Below, piece after piece: positions 1 through 11,179 of a stretch of DNA of 64,000 bases (position 1 is its first letter; each line of letters starts with the position of its first letter). Position numbers and translations under genes: made by a program. The stretch is from Anolis sagrei. Lineage: Eukaryota > Chordata > Lepidosauria > Squamata > Anolidae. Below the pieces are notes generated by a model that saw nothing but the letters and a program-made list of their open reading frames with translations, searched no databases and was not told where the DNA came from. Location: assembly GCF_037176765.1 (NCBI RefSeq), contig NC_090022.1:175606117-175670116 (forward strand). The letters are read 5' to 3'.

Positions 1-186
1 AGAACCTCTGTTTGCATACAGACGCATCTTCACATGAGGTTTGCCAACTGCTTTCGCTTCTAAAGTTTGGGAAAGTTACTTCTTTGAGATTACAGCCACA
101 TGGCTTCCTATTCTCCTGTCGCTAAGTGCCTGTGATGCTATTCCTTTCCAGTTCAGTATGAAACTTTGCAAAATGATAGGCTAAGG
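1..186. other. Unassigned left edge
   Basis: No exon, repeat terminus or RNA gene was recognised. Confidence 0.5.
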
Positions 187-545
187 CAGGGGTCCACAAA
201 CCTTTTAAACAGAGGGCCAGGTCACAGCCCCTCAAACTGTTGGAGGGCTGGATTATAATTTGAAAAAAAAACCATGAATGAATTCCTAGGCACACTGCAC
301 ATATCTTATTTGTAGTGTAAAAACACTTAAAATATACAATAATTAAAATGAAGAACAGTTTTAACAAATATAAACTTATTAGTATTTCAATGGGAAGTGT
401 GGGCCTGCTTTTGTTTGATGAGATAGGATTGTTGTTGTTGTGTGCTTTCAAGTCATTTCAGACTTAGGTTGACCCTGAGCGAGGGCCGGGTAAATGACCT
501 CGGAGGGCCGCATCTGGCCCCCGGGCCTTAGTTTGAGGATCCCTG
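187..545 (+). mobile_element. hAT-type MITE, family A (CAGGGGTCC...GGATCCCTG)
   Basis: The terminal inverted repeats and internal sequence match the copies at 3646, 36302 and 46774. No clear 8-bp target duplication remains at this copy. Confidence 0.65.
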
Positions 546-629
546 CTGTATGTAAATATATTTTCAAGTGCAAAGTTGAGTACCTTTCTTTGAAGATCCA
601 GCATTGAGTAATGGTTTGAGCATTGGACT

Positions 630-655
630 AGGTAAAGGTAAAGGTAAAGGTAAAC
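630..655. repeat. (GGTAAA)n short repeat
   Basis: Four hexamer units are visible. The same motif is found at the ends of the tRNA-headed SINE seen at 845, so this may be a relic SINE tail. Confidence 0.6.
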
Positions 656-808
656 TCAGAAACTGCCCGTACAATTTGAAACCTAAAATATAGGCAAACC
701 CTGAGATAGGATTATTATTATTATTAATGCCAACCGCCAATGCAGGTGAAATGTTAGGAGAAAGTGCTGCTAGGACACAGCCATGCAGCACGGAAACCAC
801 ACAACACC

Positions 809-812
809 CTAC

Positions 813-844
<32 letters not shown>
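809..844. repeat. (ATT)n microsatellite
   Basis: A pure run of ATT triplets directly abuts the SINE at 845. Confidence 0.85.
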
Positions 845-845
<1 letters not shown>

Positions 846-1364
846 GGTAAAGATTGTCCCCTGACATTAAGTCCAGTCATGTCTTGGAGATGTAGTGCTC
901 ATCTCCATTTCTAAGCCGAAGAGCCGGCGTTGACCATAGACACCTCCAAGGTCATGTGGCCGGCATGACTGCACAGAGCGCCGTTACCTTCCCGCCGGAG
1001 CGGTACCTATTGATCTACTCACATTTGCATCGGAGCTCTCGGTGGCGCAGTGGGATAAACCCCTGTGCCGGCAGGACTGAAGACCGACAGGTCGCAGGTT
1101 CGAATCCGGGGAGAGGTGGATGAGCTCCCTCTATCAGCTCCAGCTCCTCATACGGGACATGAGAGCAGCCTCCCACAAGGATGATAAAAACATCAAATCA
1201 TCCAGGCGTCCCCTGGGCAACGTCCTTACAGACGGCCAATTCTCTCACACTGGAAGCAACTTGCAGTTTCTCAAGTCTCTCCTGACACAACAAAAAAAAT
1301 TGCAAGTTTTTGAACAACTAGGTTGGCAGAAGCTCACGCCGCTCCCCGGAATCGAACCTGCAAC
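845..1364 (-). mobile_element. tRNA-headed squamate SINE (type 1), interrupted by a second SINE
   Basis: The two halves, 845-1031 and 1300-1364, match the uninterrupted copy at 50442-50767. The 5' tRNA-like head on the right side is truncated near 1364. Confidence 0.7.
1032..1299 (+). mobile_element. tRNA-headed SINE (type 2) inserted into the type 1 SINE
   Basis: The head has a polymerase III box A-like ggtggcgcagtgggataaac and a box B-like ggttcgaatcc, and it ends in an A-run. Short ttgca duplications flank it. It is closely similar to the copy at 35895. Confidence 0.75.
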
Positions 1365-2890
1365 AATAAGCTTTGCTTTTAGTTGTGTGCCGTTTTCTGG
1401 AAAATTTGCTACATTACAATCTGATTTATCTATCTGTATTAATCTACGGTATATTAAGGATACAATTCTGTAAAGAAAACCTATTATATATACCTCTGGT
1501 TTTTCCTTATCAGATATTTCAGTTCAACTTTTTGAGTGGACTGCTTGAATGGGACTTTGTGAGCGAGTGTGTGTTGTTAAAAATACGTCCAAGATGTACA
1601 AAATGTTTCCAATAGTAAAAAAAACACCCTGAAATATTTGATTAGGAAAAACTAGAGAATGAAATCAAAGCAAATGTTTACTGAGCCTTTTGCAGGAGCA
1701 CCTAAAAATGGAGTCTGGAAGTGAGAGCTTTTAAATACGTTCCAGATGTCGAAGGGCTGTTGCTCAAAATACATTGTGCCTAAATGAAAAGGCCAACCTT
1801 TCCTCTCCTGTTCTATCAACTGACTTAAAAGCCCTCACTCTTGGAAAACATTTCAGTAAATCGTTCCAGCAAATTAATCACTAAACATGGGTTGTAGAAC
1901 AAAACTAATGCAAACATTTTTCAAAAATTGACACAGCAGTAATAGCTCAACATAATTTCTAGCAAATATCTATCTGGTTACAGGTTGCTGTTCATGCCCT
2001 GGAATCCAGAGCCCTTCCAGACAGTCCTTATATTTCAGGATCTGGTCCCAGGTTTTCTGCTCTAAACTGAATTATGTGAGTCCACACTGCCAGATAATCT
2101 GGGATAAACAAGAGAACCTGAGGTCAGATCCTGGGATAGAGGGTGTAAAGGAGGGTAAAATTACTGCCACCTAATCTGTGAGGAAGCCCAGTAGTTCTCA
2201 GCATCAACTTAGGAGCTGTTTTACAAAGAAGGATTTACTCATTTGATAGCGTAGCTCTAATTTGGTTCTTGATTTGACCTTTCTTGTTTTGTAGGCTGTT
2301 TAACTTAGGAGAAACTGTATCAGGCAAGGCTTGAGGAGAACAGTAACAAATTTATTTAACAGGAGTATAACATGTTCAAATGTTTCTTCACAAGAGGCAT
2401 GAATCTGGATTGGTTACATTAGTAAGGTTTCATGAGTAACTTTAGGTACAGACTTTAAGAGGTTTCTATAAGCAGATGTATCTTTCCTGGACAACTGTCC
2501 TAATAAAACAAATAAGCTAAAAGCCTTATTTAACAGAATTGGCTCCCAGCCAAACCCTGATTCTTAATATTAAAGAACCAGTCTTCCCAATAGTTCTCTA
2601 ACTATAGTATTCCTGATGGTTTTCCACACACCACAGGATCAACTACCTTCTCCTGTAACTCTTTGGTCACAGACTAGTTCCCTGAAGAGATTTCAGAGAT
2701 TTCAGTCCTTTCTGCAACTCTAATAGTCACAGACTCTTCCCTGATTCTCCCACTAGAGAAATCATTCTTCCCTGTAGCTCATTGGCTTACAGACTGCCAC
2801 TTTCAAACAGCTGCCCCATGAAGTGACAGTTGGCTCCGCCCCCGTTGCTATGGCATCTCTGCTCAAGCCAAACCAGCCACTATCTCAAAC
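1365..2890. other. Unassigned intergenic DNA
   Basis: No exon was recognised. About 2010-2110 resembles a degraded palindromic MITE related to the one at 42625. About 2280-2800 might be a worn solo-LTR-like remnant on the - strand, but only an AT-rich poly(A)-like stretch supports that. Confidence 0.35.
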
Positions 2891-2900
2891 AAAATATAAT

Positions 2901-3315
2901 TTATTTATTTATTTACTGTCCTTGTATACCGCCGTTTCTCGGCCTAATTGGCGACTCAACGCGGTTTACAACAAAATATACAGTGCACAGTATACAATTA
3001 AAACCATAAAAAACATAATACACAATATTACACGAAATCACAATCCAATACATCTCCTAACTAAAATCGTGGTCCAATTGCATCATCCATATTACCAATC
3101 CGTAATCAACACATTCATTGCACCGAATTAGCTAAATGCCTGCTTGAACATCCAAGTTTTTAGTCTTCTTCGGAATACCATCAGCGAGGAGGCTGATCTT
3201 ACCTCCATGGGAAGGGCATTCCAGAGCCGAGGGGCCACCACAGAAAAGGCCCTGTCTCTCGTCCCCGCCAGCCGCACCTGTGAAGCAGGCGGGATAGAGA
3301 GCAAGAAAATCTTAT
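2901..3315 (-). mobile_element. L2-clade LINE 3' fragment with target duplications
   Basis: Read on the - strand it encodes the worn C-terminal signature [14 protein letters not shown] and a 3' tail with aaataaataaat. The 10-bp duplication AAAATATAAT lies at 2891-2900 and 3316-3325. Confidence 0.8.
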
Positions 3316-3325
3316 AAAATATAAT

Positions 3326-3637
3326 CCTACATACTTACCATTTATTAACTACTGTTTAAACAACACATAACCATAAGAATAAAAGTTACACATCGTCACA
3401 GAGAGCCTGTCTGGAAGGGCCCCCAGAGACTCTATGTAATGTGTTGTTTTATCGAAATCCCTAGAAAACCTTTTCAGGTTGCTATGCAGAAAGCAGGAGG
3501 AAAACCAAGAAGAGGTAGAAGGGTTTAAATCCTTGGGAAATTATATGCATCTCCTATGAACTTTGCCATTCATGTTGCATCAATCAACTGAGTTGCATTT
3601 ACTCCGCTGCCCAGCTCTGCTCAAACAAGCCAACTTG
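3326..3637. other. Unassigned intergenic DNA
   Basis: No gene or repeat was recognised. Confidence 0.4.
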
Positions 3638-3645
3638 CTGTAGAT

Positions 3646-4009
3646 CAGGGGTCCTCAAACTTTTCAAACAGAGAGCCAGGTCACAGTCCCTCAAACTTTT
3701 GGAGGGCCAGATTATCATTTGAAAAAAAAAACCATGAATGAATTCCTATGCACACTGCACATATTTTATAGTTAAAAAAACACTTAAAAACAATACAATA
3801 ATTAAAATGAAGAACAATTTTAACAAATATAAACTCATTAGTATTTCAATGGGAAGTGTGGGCCTGCTTTGGGCTGATGAGATAGGATTGTTGTTGTTGT
3901 TGTGTGTGCTTTCAAGTAGTTTCAGAGTTAGGTTGACCCTGAGCGAGGGCCGGATAAATGACCTTGGAGAGCCATATCAGGCCCCCGGGCCATAGTTTGA
4001 GGACCCCTG
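3646..4009 (+). mobile_element. hAT-type MITE, family A, with 8-bp target duplication
   Basis: The inverted ends are CAGGGGTCCTCAAAC and GTTTGAGGACCCCTG. CTGTAGAT is repeated at 3638-3645 and 4010-4017. Confidence 0.85.
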
Positions 4010-4017
4010 CTGTAGAT

Positions 4018-4689
4018 GATAAAGAATCCATCCTTTGAAGAGTGTTTAGATCTCTTGTGAAAGGTTCTCTTTCACATGTAAGTCTAGCCGTTGGCCCCCA
4101 TGTCACCGGCGTAGTGTATTTGCTTTGGGTTTTAGCCTGTGCAGCTCTCTGATGTCCTGCTCTTTCCTTTTTTTTAAGAAGTAGATTTCAGAACTGTGGC
4201 TAGTTCCTTTTAAAATTTTGACTAAAATCTGGAGTACATTTCACCACTGCACTGACACAGGAGGATACTTGCTTGTACTACCATGAAACCAAAAGTACAG
4301 ATTTTTGCCTTGACTGTTTTTCTTGTCTTTCTCCCTCACAAAATGAATTAATTGCTAAAGAACATGTAGAACAGCCCCAGGAAGAAATTAGTGGGATTTA
4401 TTTAGAGCTTACAAACTTTTGTTTCTGTGTTGTTGAAGGATTTCATGGCCGGAATCGACACCTATGTGGACAATTTCAGATTTTAGAGCATTTTGAATTT
4501 CCATATAAGAGATGCCAAGCCTATTTGTATTTTTTTTTAGTAGCTGTTTGTTATTGTGGCTTATTTTGTTACTGGATTTGTTAAATCAGATTTTGTCCTC
4601 TAAAATGACTCATTCTATATGACAATTTTCTTTTTGTTTAACAACTCATGAGAAATAATTTTGAAGCCACTAATAGTTGGTTCAGTCTC
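4018..4689. other. Unassigned intergenic DNA
   Basis: No coding exon was recognised. An open frame at 4273-4584 shows no known motif and no splice context. Confidence 0.4.
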
Positions 4690-5578
4690 TTATGAGCCAT
4701 TACCAATGGCAATATAACATCAAACAAACAGTGGGTGCTAGAAACAACATCATACGAAAGCTGACTGGCACAACCTGGGGATCACAACCAGACACAGTGA
4801 AGACATCTGCCCTTGCGCTATGCTACTCTGCTGCTGAGTATGCATGCCCAGTGTGGAACACATCTCACCACACTAAAACAGTAGATGTGGCTCTTAATGA
4901 GACATGCCGCATTATCACAGGGTGTCTGCGCCCCACACCACTGGAGAAATTACACTGCTTAGCCGGTATTGCACCACCTGACATCCGCCGGGAAGTAGCA
5001 GCCAATAGTGAAAGGACCAAGGCAGAGACATCTCCAGCTCATCCCCTGTTTGGGTAATAGCCAGCACGTCAACGACTTAAATCAAGACATAGTTTTCTTA
5101 GATCTACAGATCACCCCAGCAAGCGAGAGTCCAAAAGTGGCAGGCCCAAACCCAGCACCTCAATTCATGGGTGATACCAGATGAGAGACTCCCCCCTGGG
5201 CACACAGAAGATTGGGCGACTTGGAAGGCGCTGAACAGACTGCGCTCTGGCACCACGAGATGCAGAGCCAACCTTCAGAAATGGGGCTACAGGGTGGAAT
5301 CCTCGGCATGCGAGTGCGGAGAAGAGCAAACCACTGACCACCTGCTGCAATGCACCCTGAGCCCTGCCACATGCACGATGGAGGACCTTCTTGCGGCAAC
5401 CCCAGAGGCACTCCAAGTGGCCAGATACTGGTCAAAGGACATTTAATCAAATACCAAATCTGCAAAATCTATGTGGTTTTTTTCCCCTTTTTTCTTTTTC
5501 TTTCTAATCTCTGTGTTTGTTTTGCTCTGTTAGAATTGTAATACAATGGTTGCTGATGACACAATAAATAAATAAATA
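4690..5578 (+). mobile_element. LINE 3' fragment (I/Jockey-superfamily type, possibly Vingi)
   Basis: The broken frames encode GARNNIIRKLTGTTWG, ALALCYSAAEYACPVWN and CRIITGCLRPTP, then IAPPDIRREV. This is the C-terminal region of a reverse transcriptase. It ends in an (AAAT)n tail. A related copy lies at 20226. Confidence 0.7.
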
Positions 5579-6095
5579 ATGGCAATATATATAAATTTGC
5601 CCTAAATTGTCTTGAAGACTCCAACTGTTAATTTGTTCCCCTTGTTGGTAACATAGAAATTTAAGTACACACCGTTTTGATTTTTCTCCATTCTTTCATA
5701 CTCGTTTTGTAACAGTTCTTGTTACTGTTTGTGATATCATTTTGTTCCATTTGATATTGGGTTCTCTTTCAGGGGGAAGGATCTTATATACTTCGTCTAT
5801 TCTTTTAAAAAAAAATGCTTGCATTTTACTTTCACCAGTTATGGAATCAAATCCCAGTAGATAGCAAGGGCCACAGTACTTAATATGGTTTTAAAAAATA
5901 GTTTGCACCCTGGTTTCTCCTGCCATAGAACCCAAGGCAACTTAGAAAAATAAATCTTAGCTAAAAGGTTATATTACAAAAGAGAAAGCCCATCACCAAC
6001 CATCTTAACGTTCGGGCTGTCTCTACTTGCTATGGATGTCATAGCACATAGCACTGATGCTCCTCTTTTGTTATCTCTCCACTGCCTTTTTGCAG
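5579..6095. other. Unassigned sequence before EMD coding exon 1
   Basis: No promoter or upstream non-coding exon of EMD could be identified. A pyrimidine-rich acceptor tract (ttttgcag) ends at 6095. Confidence 0.4.
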
Positions 6096-6185
6096 GTAGC
6101 AGCATGGATGAATATAAAGGCTTGACAGATAATGAACTTATTACCCGTTTGAAGAAGTACAATATCTCACATGGACCTCTTGTCG
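6096..6185 (+). CDS. EMD: EMD coding exon 1 (start codon, LEM domain first half)
   Basis: The acceptor tgcag ends at 6095, eight nt of 5' UTR follow, and the ATG is at 6104-6106. The exon ends in GTCG before a gtatg donor (phase 1). It encodes residues 1-27 including NISHGPLV. Confidence 0.93.
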
Positions 6186-8962
6186 GTATGTATGGCAGTA
6201 AACGGTTCTGGCCCAACTTACCTGTATGAACCTATCTCCCCTTATGAACCATCGAGAACTTTAAGATCGTCTGGGGAGGCCCTGCTCTCGGTCCCGCCTT
6301 TGTCACAAGTACGTTTGGTGGGGACGAGAGACAGGGCCTTCTCAGTGGTGGCCCCATGGCTATGGAACACTCTGCCTAGGGAGATCAGATCTGCTCCCTC
6401 ACTCTTAATGTTTCATAGGCAAGTAAAACATGGCTGTTCAAGCAAGCATTCACAAATGCAGAGTAGCTAATACAGGAAATCGAATGACTTGACAATGGAA
6501 TTGGACAAAGCTTGATAATAAGGAGACGCTAATGATGTTGTTTTTATTGCTGTTGTGGCTCATCTGTTGGGAGTGCTTTGATTGTGTATTCCTGTATGGC
6601 AAAAGTGGATCAGACTGGATGGCCCTGGGGAGATCTTCTAACTATGGTTCTCAGACTCTAGGTCTTGTTGGTGCTGAATGAGGCCGGCTTTCTCCAAAGG
6701 GTCAGATAATCTTGGCACAGGGCTGGTAGGAATGTTTGCAAGGTGGTGTGGCTTTGGGGAGGAAGCATCCCTTTGATGTGAGTGTATGTGGAATTGTCAA
6801 GGGAGGAGCCCGATATTTGGCAGAAGATTTGCAGAAGAAAAAAATTGACTTTAAGGGAAGATTTTGAAACCCTGTCAGGGAGATTTAGCCTGGGTGTCAA
6901 AGGGAGAAGGTGTTAGGAGTCTGGAGTGGTGAAGGTTAGGAAAAGGCCTGAAATTGGTCTGTTGGCTAGCAGAGTTAGCTAGTGAAAGAAATTCTATGAC
7001 AATTAGGGAAATAGCTGGTGGAGGAGTGGAGAGATAGATCCAGGATAGGACTATGTGTGCTGGTGTTTTGAATTACTGCCAGCGAAACAATCCTGTAAGT
7101 ATTTCTCTGGAGGGAGAGAGAAGTGTTTCATGTATAACTAAGTCTGAACTGTTTAAAGTAACCACACGCTTTTTAAGTCTGTATTTTGAAACAGCTAAGC
7201 TTTATACCTGAATTGTTCCAGTTCTCTTAAATAAACATCATTGTTTTGTTGTTCACCACATCTGCCTCACGTGTGCCTCTGTGGGTGAAGTTTTAAGAGC
7301 AATTTCCTGCAGCAAACAGGAGATTAATGGTGGCAGTGTAGATTTTAAAGAACAATCTTTAGTGTTACATCAGAAGCACAAGCTTGAGGGCTAAATCCAA
7401 CACACTCTTGCCTAAGAATACTTCCAGTAAGCCAAGGGCTTATCAGCGCTTCTAAGTTGGTGGGTGCCAGAGGGCTTTCAAAAAGGGTTTTTCAACCAGA
7501 AGAAAGTTCCAGCTTTCTCTACAGCTTTTTGTTTTTGGGCTTGTAAACACAGAAGCCACATTCAATCTAAGTGGTGTTCTCCTTTTGGGATTTTATTTTC
7601 AAATAAACCTCTATCCCTTTATAATGTACAAAGGTGAGAATGCTAGGAATTACAGCCCAACAATATCTTGGGGGTTACATGGTTCTCACTTTTGTTGCAG
7701 ACTTTTGTCAGTTTGGTTTAAATCTCCTACTGGGATTCCTTCCTTTAGGATCAACTCGGAAACTTTATGAAAAGAAAGTCTACGAATACGAGAAAGAAAC
7801 AAAACCACTCTCTTCATACCGAGGGTCAGGATCCTACACAGGTGAGAAGAACTAGATGGAAATGGTAACAGCTTTTGTGTAAGGCACTAACACTCCCTCC
7901 TTCCTTTGCCTTTTGCTTATGCAGAGCCAAGTAGCAGTAGCGAAAGCTACGTACGAGAGACTTATGTGAGTCCACGGAGCAGGGAAACCCTCAGCTACGG
8001 ACGAGAAGGTAGGGCAGTTTTCTCTAGAGAGAATTCCTACATTGAAAATCACCAGGGCAAAGTTAAAAACATTCAGAAGATATTGGGAAGGGGGGAGAAG
8101 GAGGGTAACAGAAGAGTATGTCAAAGGGAGGGAGTGTATGTGTGTATGAGTCAATAATACATATGGTTGGCTTGTAATAATCATTGCATCATCTGCAAAA
8201 AGATTCAGTCTTATTTCTTTCTTCTCTATTCCTTCCTTCTCTATTTTATAACCTGTCCAGTTAGGGCTGTCTCTGATACTATTAGCTAATATTAAGATGT
8301 GAGGTGGAAAAATTGAGATTAAGACTGATATTTCAGATGTTATTTCTGTAGTTTATTTCTGTGGGGGTTTTTTTTGCTTCTGTTGTAGTTTTATATTGTT
8401 TTTAATGTTTTAATTTGTATTATGATGTTATGTGTACTGATTTGCTGTAACCTGCCTTGAGTCGCCGACAGGCTGAGAAAGGCAGTATACAAATACTATA
8501 TATTATGTAGTATTTTAAAGGTACATCTTGCCATCAATATATGTAGCATTTTAATGACTTATAGGGTTTTATTGTGTATTTTATATTATATTTAATAATC
8601 TGGTATTCATGTATTTATTTATTTGCCTTGCCTTTTATGTGAAAGACCTATGGTCTAAACATCGAATAAACTACAGTAAATACATAAATAAATAGATTAT
8701 TTTATTTATTTTTTACTCTGTTTTTTATTGTTTTATTGGTTTTTTTCACTCCCACCCTTCCCTCCATGTATATGCAATTTATACATCAAACCGCAGAAGT
8801 TACATTTGAAATATCAGTCTCAGTCTTAATTTTTCTACTCCACATCTTACACATTTTCTAAATAATTCCTAACTAGTTCCCACATCCTCTTAGTTATTGT
8901 GACCTTTTGAATTGTATCTATATTATTCCATTTACAATTTGTTATTTCCACATTTAACATAT

Positions 8963-8995
<33 letters not shown>

Positions 8996-11144
8996 TATAT
9001 AGTTACACCAATTAGTCAGTATCCATTCGGTTTTTTCCTTCCAACCCCTCACTAAAACAATTTGTGCACACGCTATTAATTTGTCAACCAATTTTTCCTT
9101 TTGTATATTCTTCGCTCCTGCTATCCGTGCATGTAGTACATTCCTATTAACCATTACTCTTTGTAATAAAGAAATAGTTTATTTTACAAACTGTATGTCC
9201 AAGGGAAGGTCGAAGGGTGGGAGAGGGGTAAAAAAAATAAAATAAAATAAAATAAAATAGAGAAAATAATACATATTATTAACTGCAAATGGCTCTTGGT
9301 AAATGATAGATAATATGTAATACCAAGCAAAAGTTTCTTAATTCTTCCTTCTCTTCCCAGCTCTTGGCTCTGGAAGGATTTATGTCAGTGAAAACTATGA
9401 CTCTCCAAGAACTGAGGAATATTACTCTGAGTATAGAAGTGAAGGTGGGTGTTTGACAGAAGGCAGGTGGGTTGTGTTAGACAAAGGGCCATGAAGGAGG
9501 AGACATTACTTATTTTGGCAGAAGCCATCTTCCAGTTTTCTTGTTGTGCTGCATGTTAGACTCATCATCTCATCTCGAAATAAACTAAGTGGCCTACATT
9601 TTCGCTTCAACACGGTATTTTTACAATCTTTCTGAATCTAAACTGCCCAGTTCTGAAAACTTGTACATTTAGTTGCATTTAATGTACCATGAAGTTTATG
9701 AAATTTAACTTTGAAGCTCTGGAAGGCAAGGGTTGAAACCTAAGTGATCAAGAAGATCCAATGGATGACTTTGAGTAAGTCCGATTCTCTCGACCTCAGA
9801 GGAAGGCAATGACAAACTTTGTCCGAATAAACCTTGCCGATAAAACTCAACGAGAAGGTCACAATAAGTCAGAGTGGATTTGGAGGGACATAACCACAAC
9901 CAAGGGCTGTAGAAGTGAGCCTTAGGGATTTATAGGTTCTGACCCATAAAGCCCTAAATGGTTTGGGACCCGCCTACTTTTGTGACCGTATCTCTCTCCA
10001 TGAACCAGTCCAAACTCTTCGATCTTCAGGGGAGGCCCTCCTTTTGCCCTTGCCAGTTTCTCAGACTCGCCTTGTGGGTACAAGGGAGAGAGCCTTCTCC
10101 TCTGTGGCCCCCCAACTCTGGAACTCATTGCCTGGAGAGATTAGGAAAGCCCTTACCTTAGAAACCTTTAAAAATAATCTCAAGACCTGGCTCTTCCGTT
10201 GCGCTTTTGGAGAGTAGTTACATATTCTTAACCTATTGCTCCGCTCAACATCTTTGTCCTAGGATGAAGGTCAGTCTATCACCCTGTTTCTCTACGAGTT
10301 CCCACTCACAAATAATTCTGTTCCTTTATCTCACCCTGAGTTTTTAAATGATTTTATGTACATGCGGTCCGCTCACTGTCATTATGTTTGGTTTACTGTG
10401 TTTTTTTCTTATATTTTGTTTATTGTAGTCATATATTCTGTATTTTTCTGCGATGTTGTTTATTTTATTGTAACTTGTATCTTATTTTATTGTAATTTGT
10501 TGTATGGGCTTGGCCTTATGTAAGCCGCCCCGAGTCCCCATAGGGGAGATGGCGGAGGGGTATAAATAAAGATTGTTATTATTACTATTATTATTATTGT
10601 CGAAGGCTTTCATGGCTGGAATCACTAGGTTCTTGTGGGTTTTTTTCGGGCTATATGGCCATGTTCTAGAGGCATTTCTCCTGACGTTTCGCCTGCATCT
10701 ATGGCAAGCATCCTCAAAGGTAGTGAGGTCTGATGGAATTAGGACAATGGGTTTATATATCTGTGGAATGGCTGGGGTGGGGCAAGGAGCTCTTCTCTGC
10801 TGGAAAAATCTGGCTACCAGTATTAAAAAACTCTAAAATTACAACAGCAAAACAGCAGAGAGGAAAAAACCAGGCACAGCTTAACACCTCTCAACAAAAG
10901 ATTTTCCCAGGCTCAGCCAGGCCTTCCAATGCTAATGAAGGTGGTCAGTTGAAACATTCACACCTAGCTCCAGCAGAGAAGAGCTCTTTGCCCCACCCCA
11001 GCCATTCCACAGATATATAAACCCATTGTCCTAATTCCAACAGACCTCACTACCTCTGAGGATGCTTGCCATAGATGCAGGCGAAACGTCAGGAGAAATG
11101 CCTCTAGAACCTGGCCCTATAGCCCGAAAAAACCCACAAGAACC

Positions 11145-11179
<35 letters not shown>

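Noticed and set aside
1032-1130. Possible tRNA gene (A and B boxes)
   Set aside because: The sequence is the head of a repeated SINE, also at 35895. It lacks a full cloverleaf and continues into a SINE body.
4273-4584. Open frame of 103 codons upstream of EMD
   Set aside because: No known motif, no conserved splice sites, and Cys/Phe-rich composition typical of chance frames in AT-rich DNA.
6660-7370. Possible solo LTR (also 23280-23800 and 2280-2800)
   Set aside because: Only a poly(A)-like box and general layout suggest it. No paired ends, target duplication or internal retroviral sequence was recognised, so it is mentioned only as a weak possibility.
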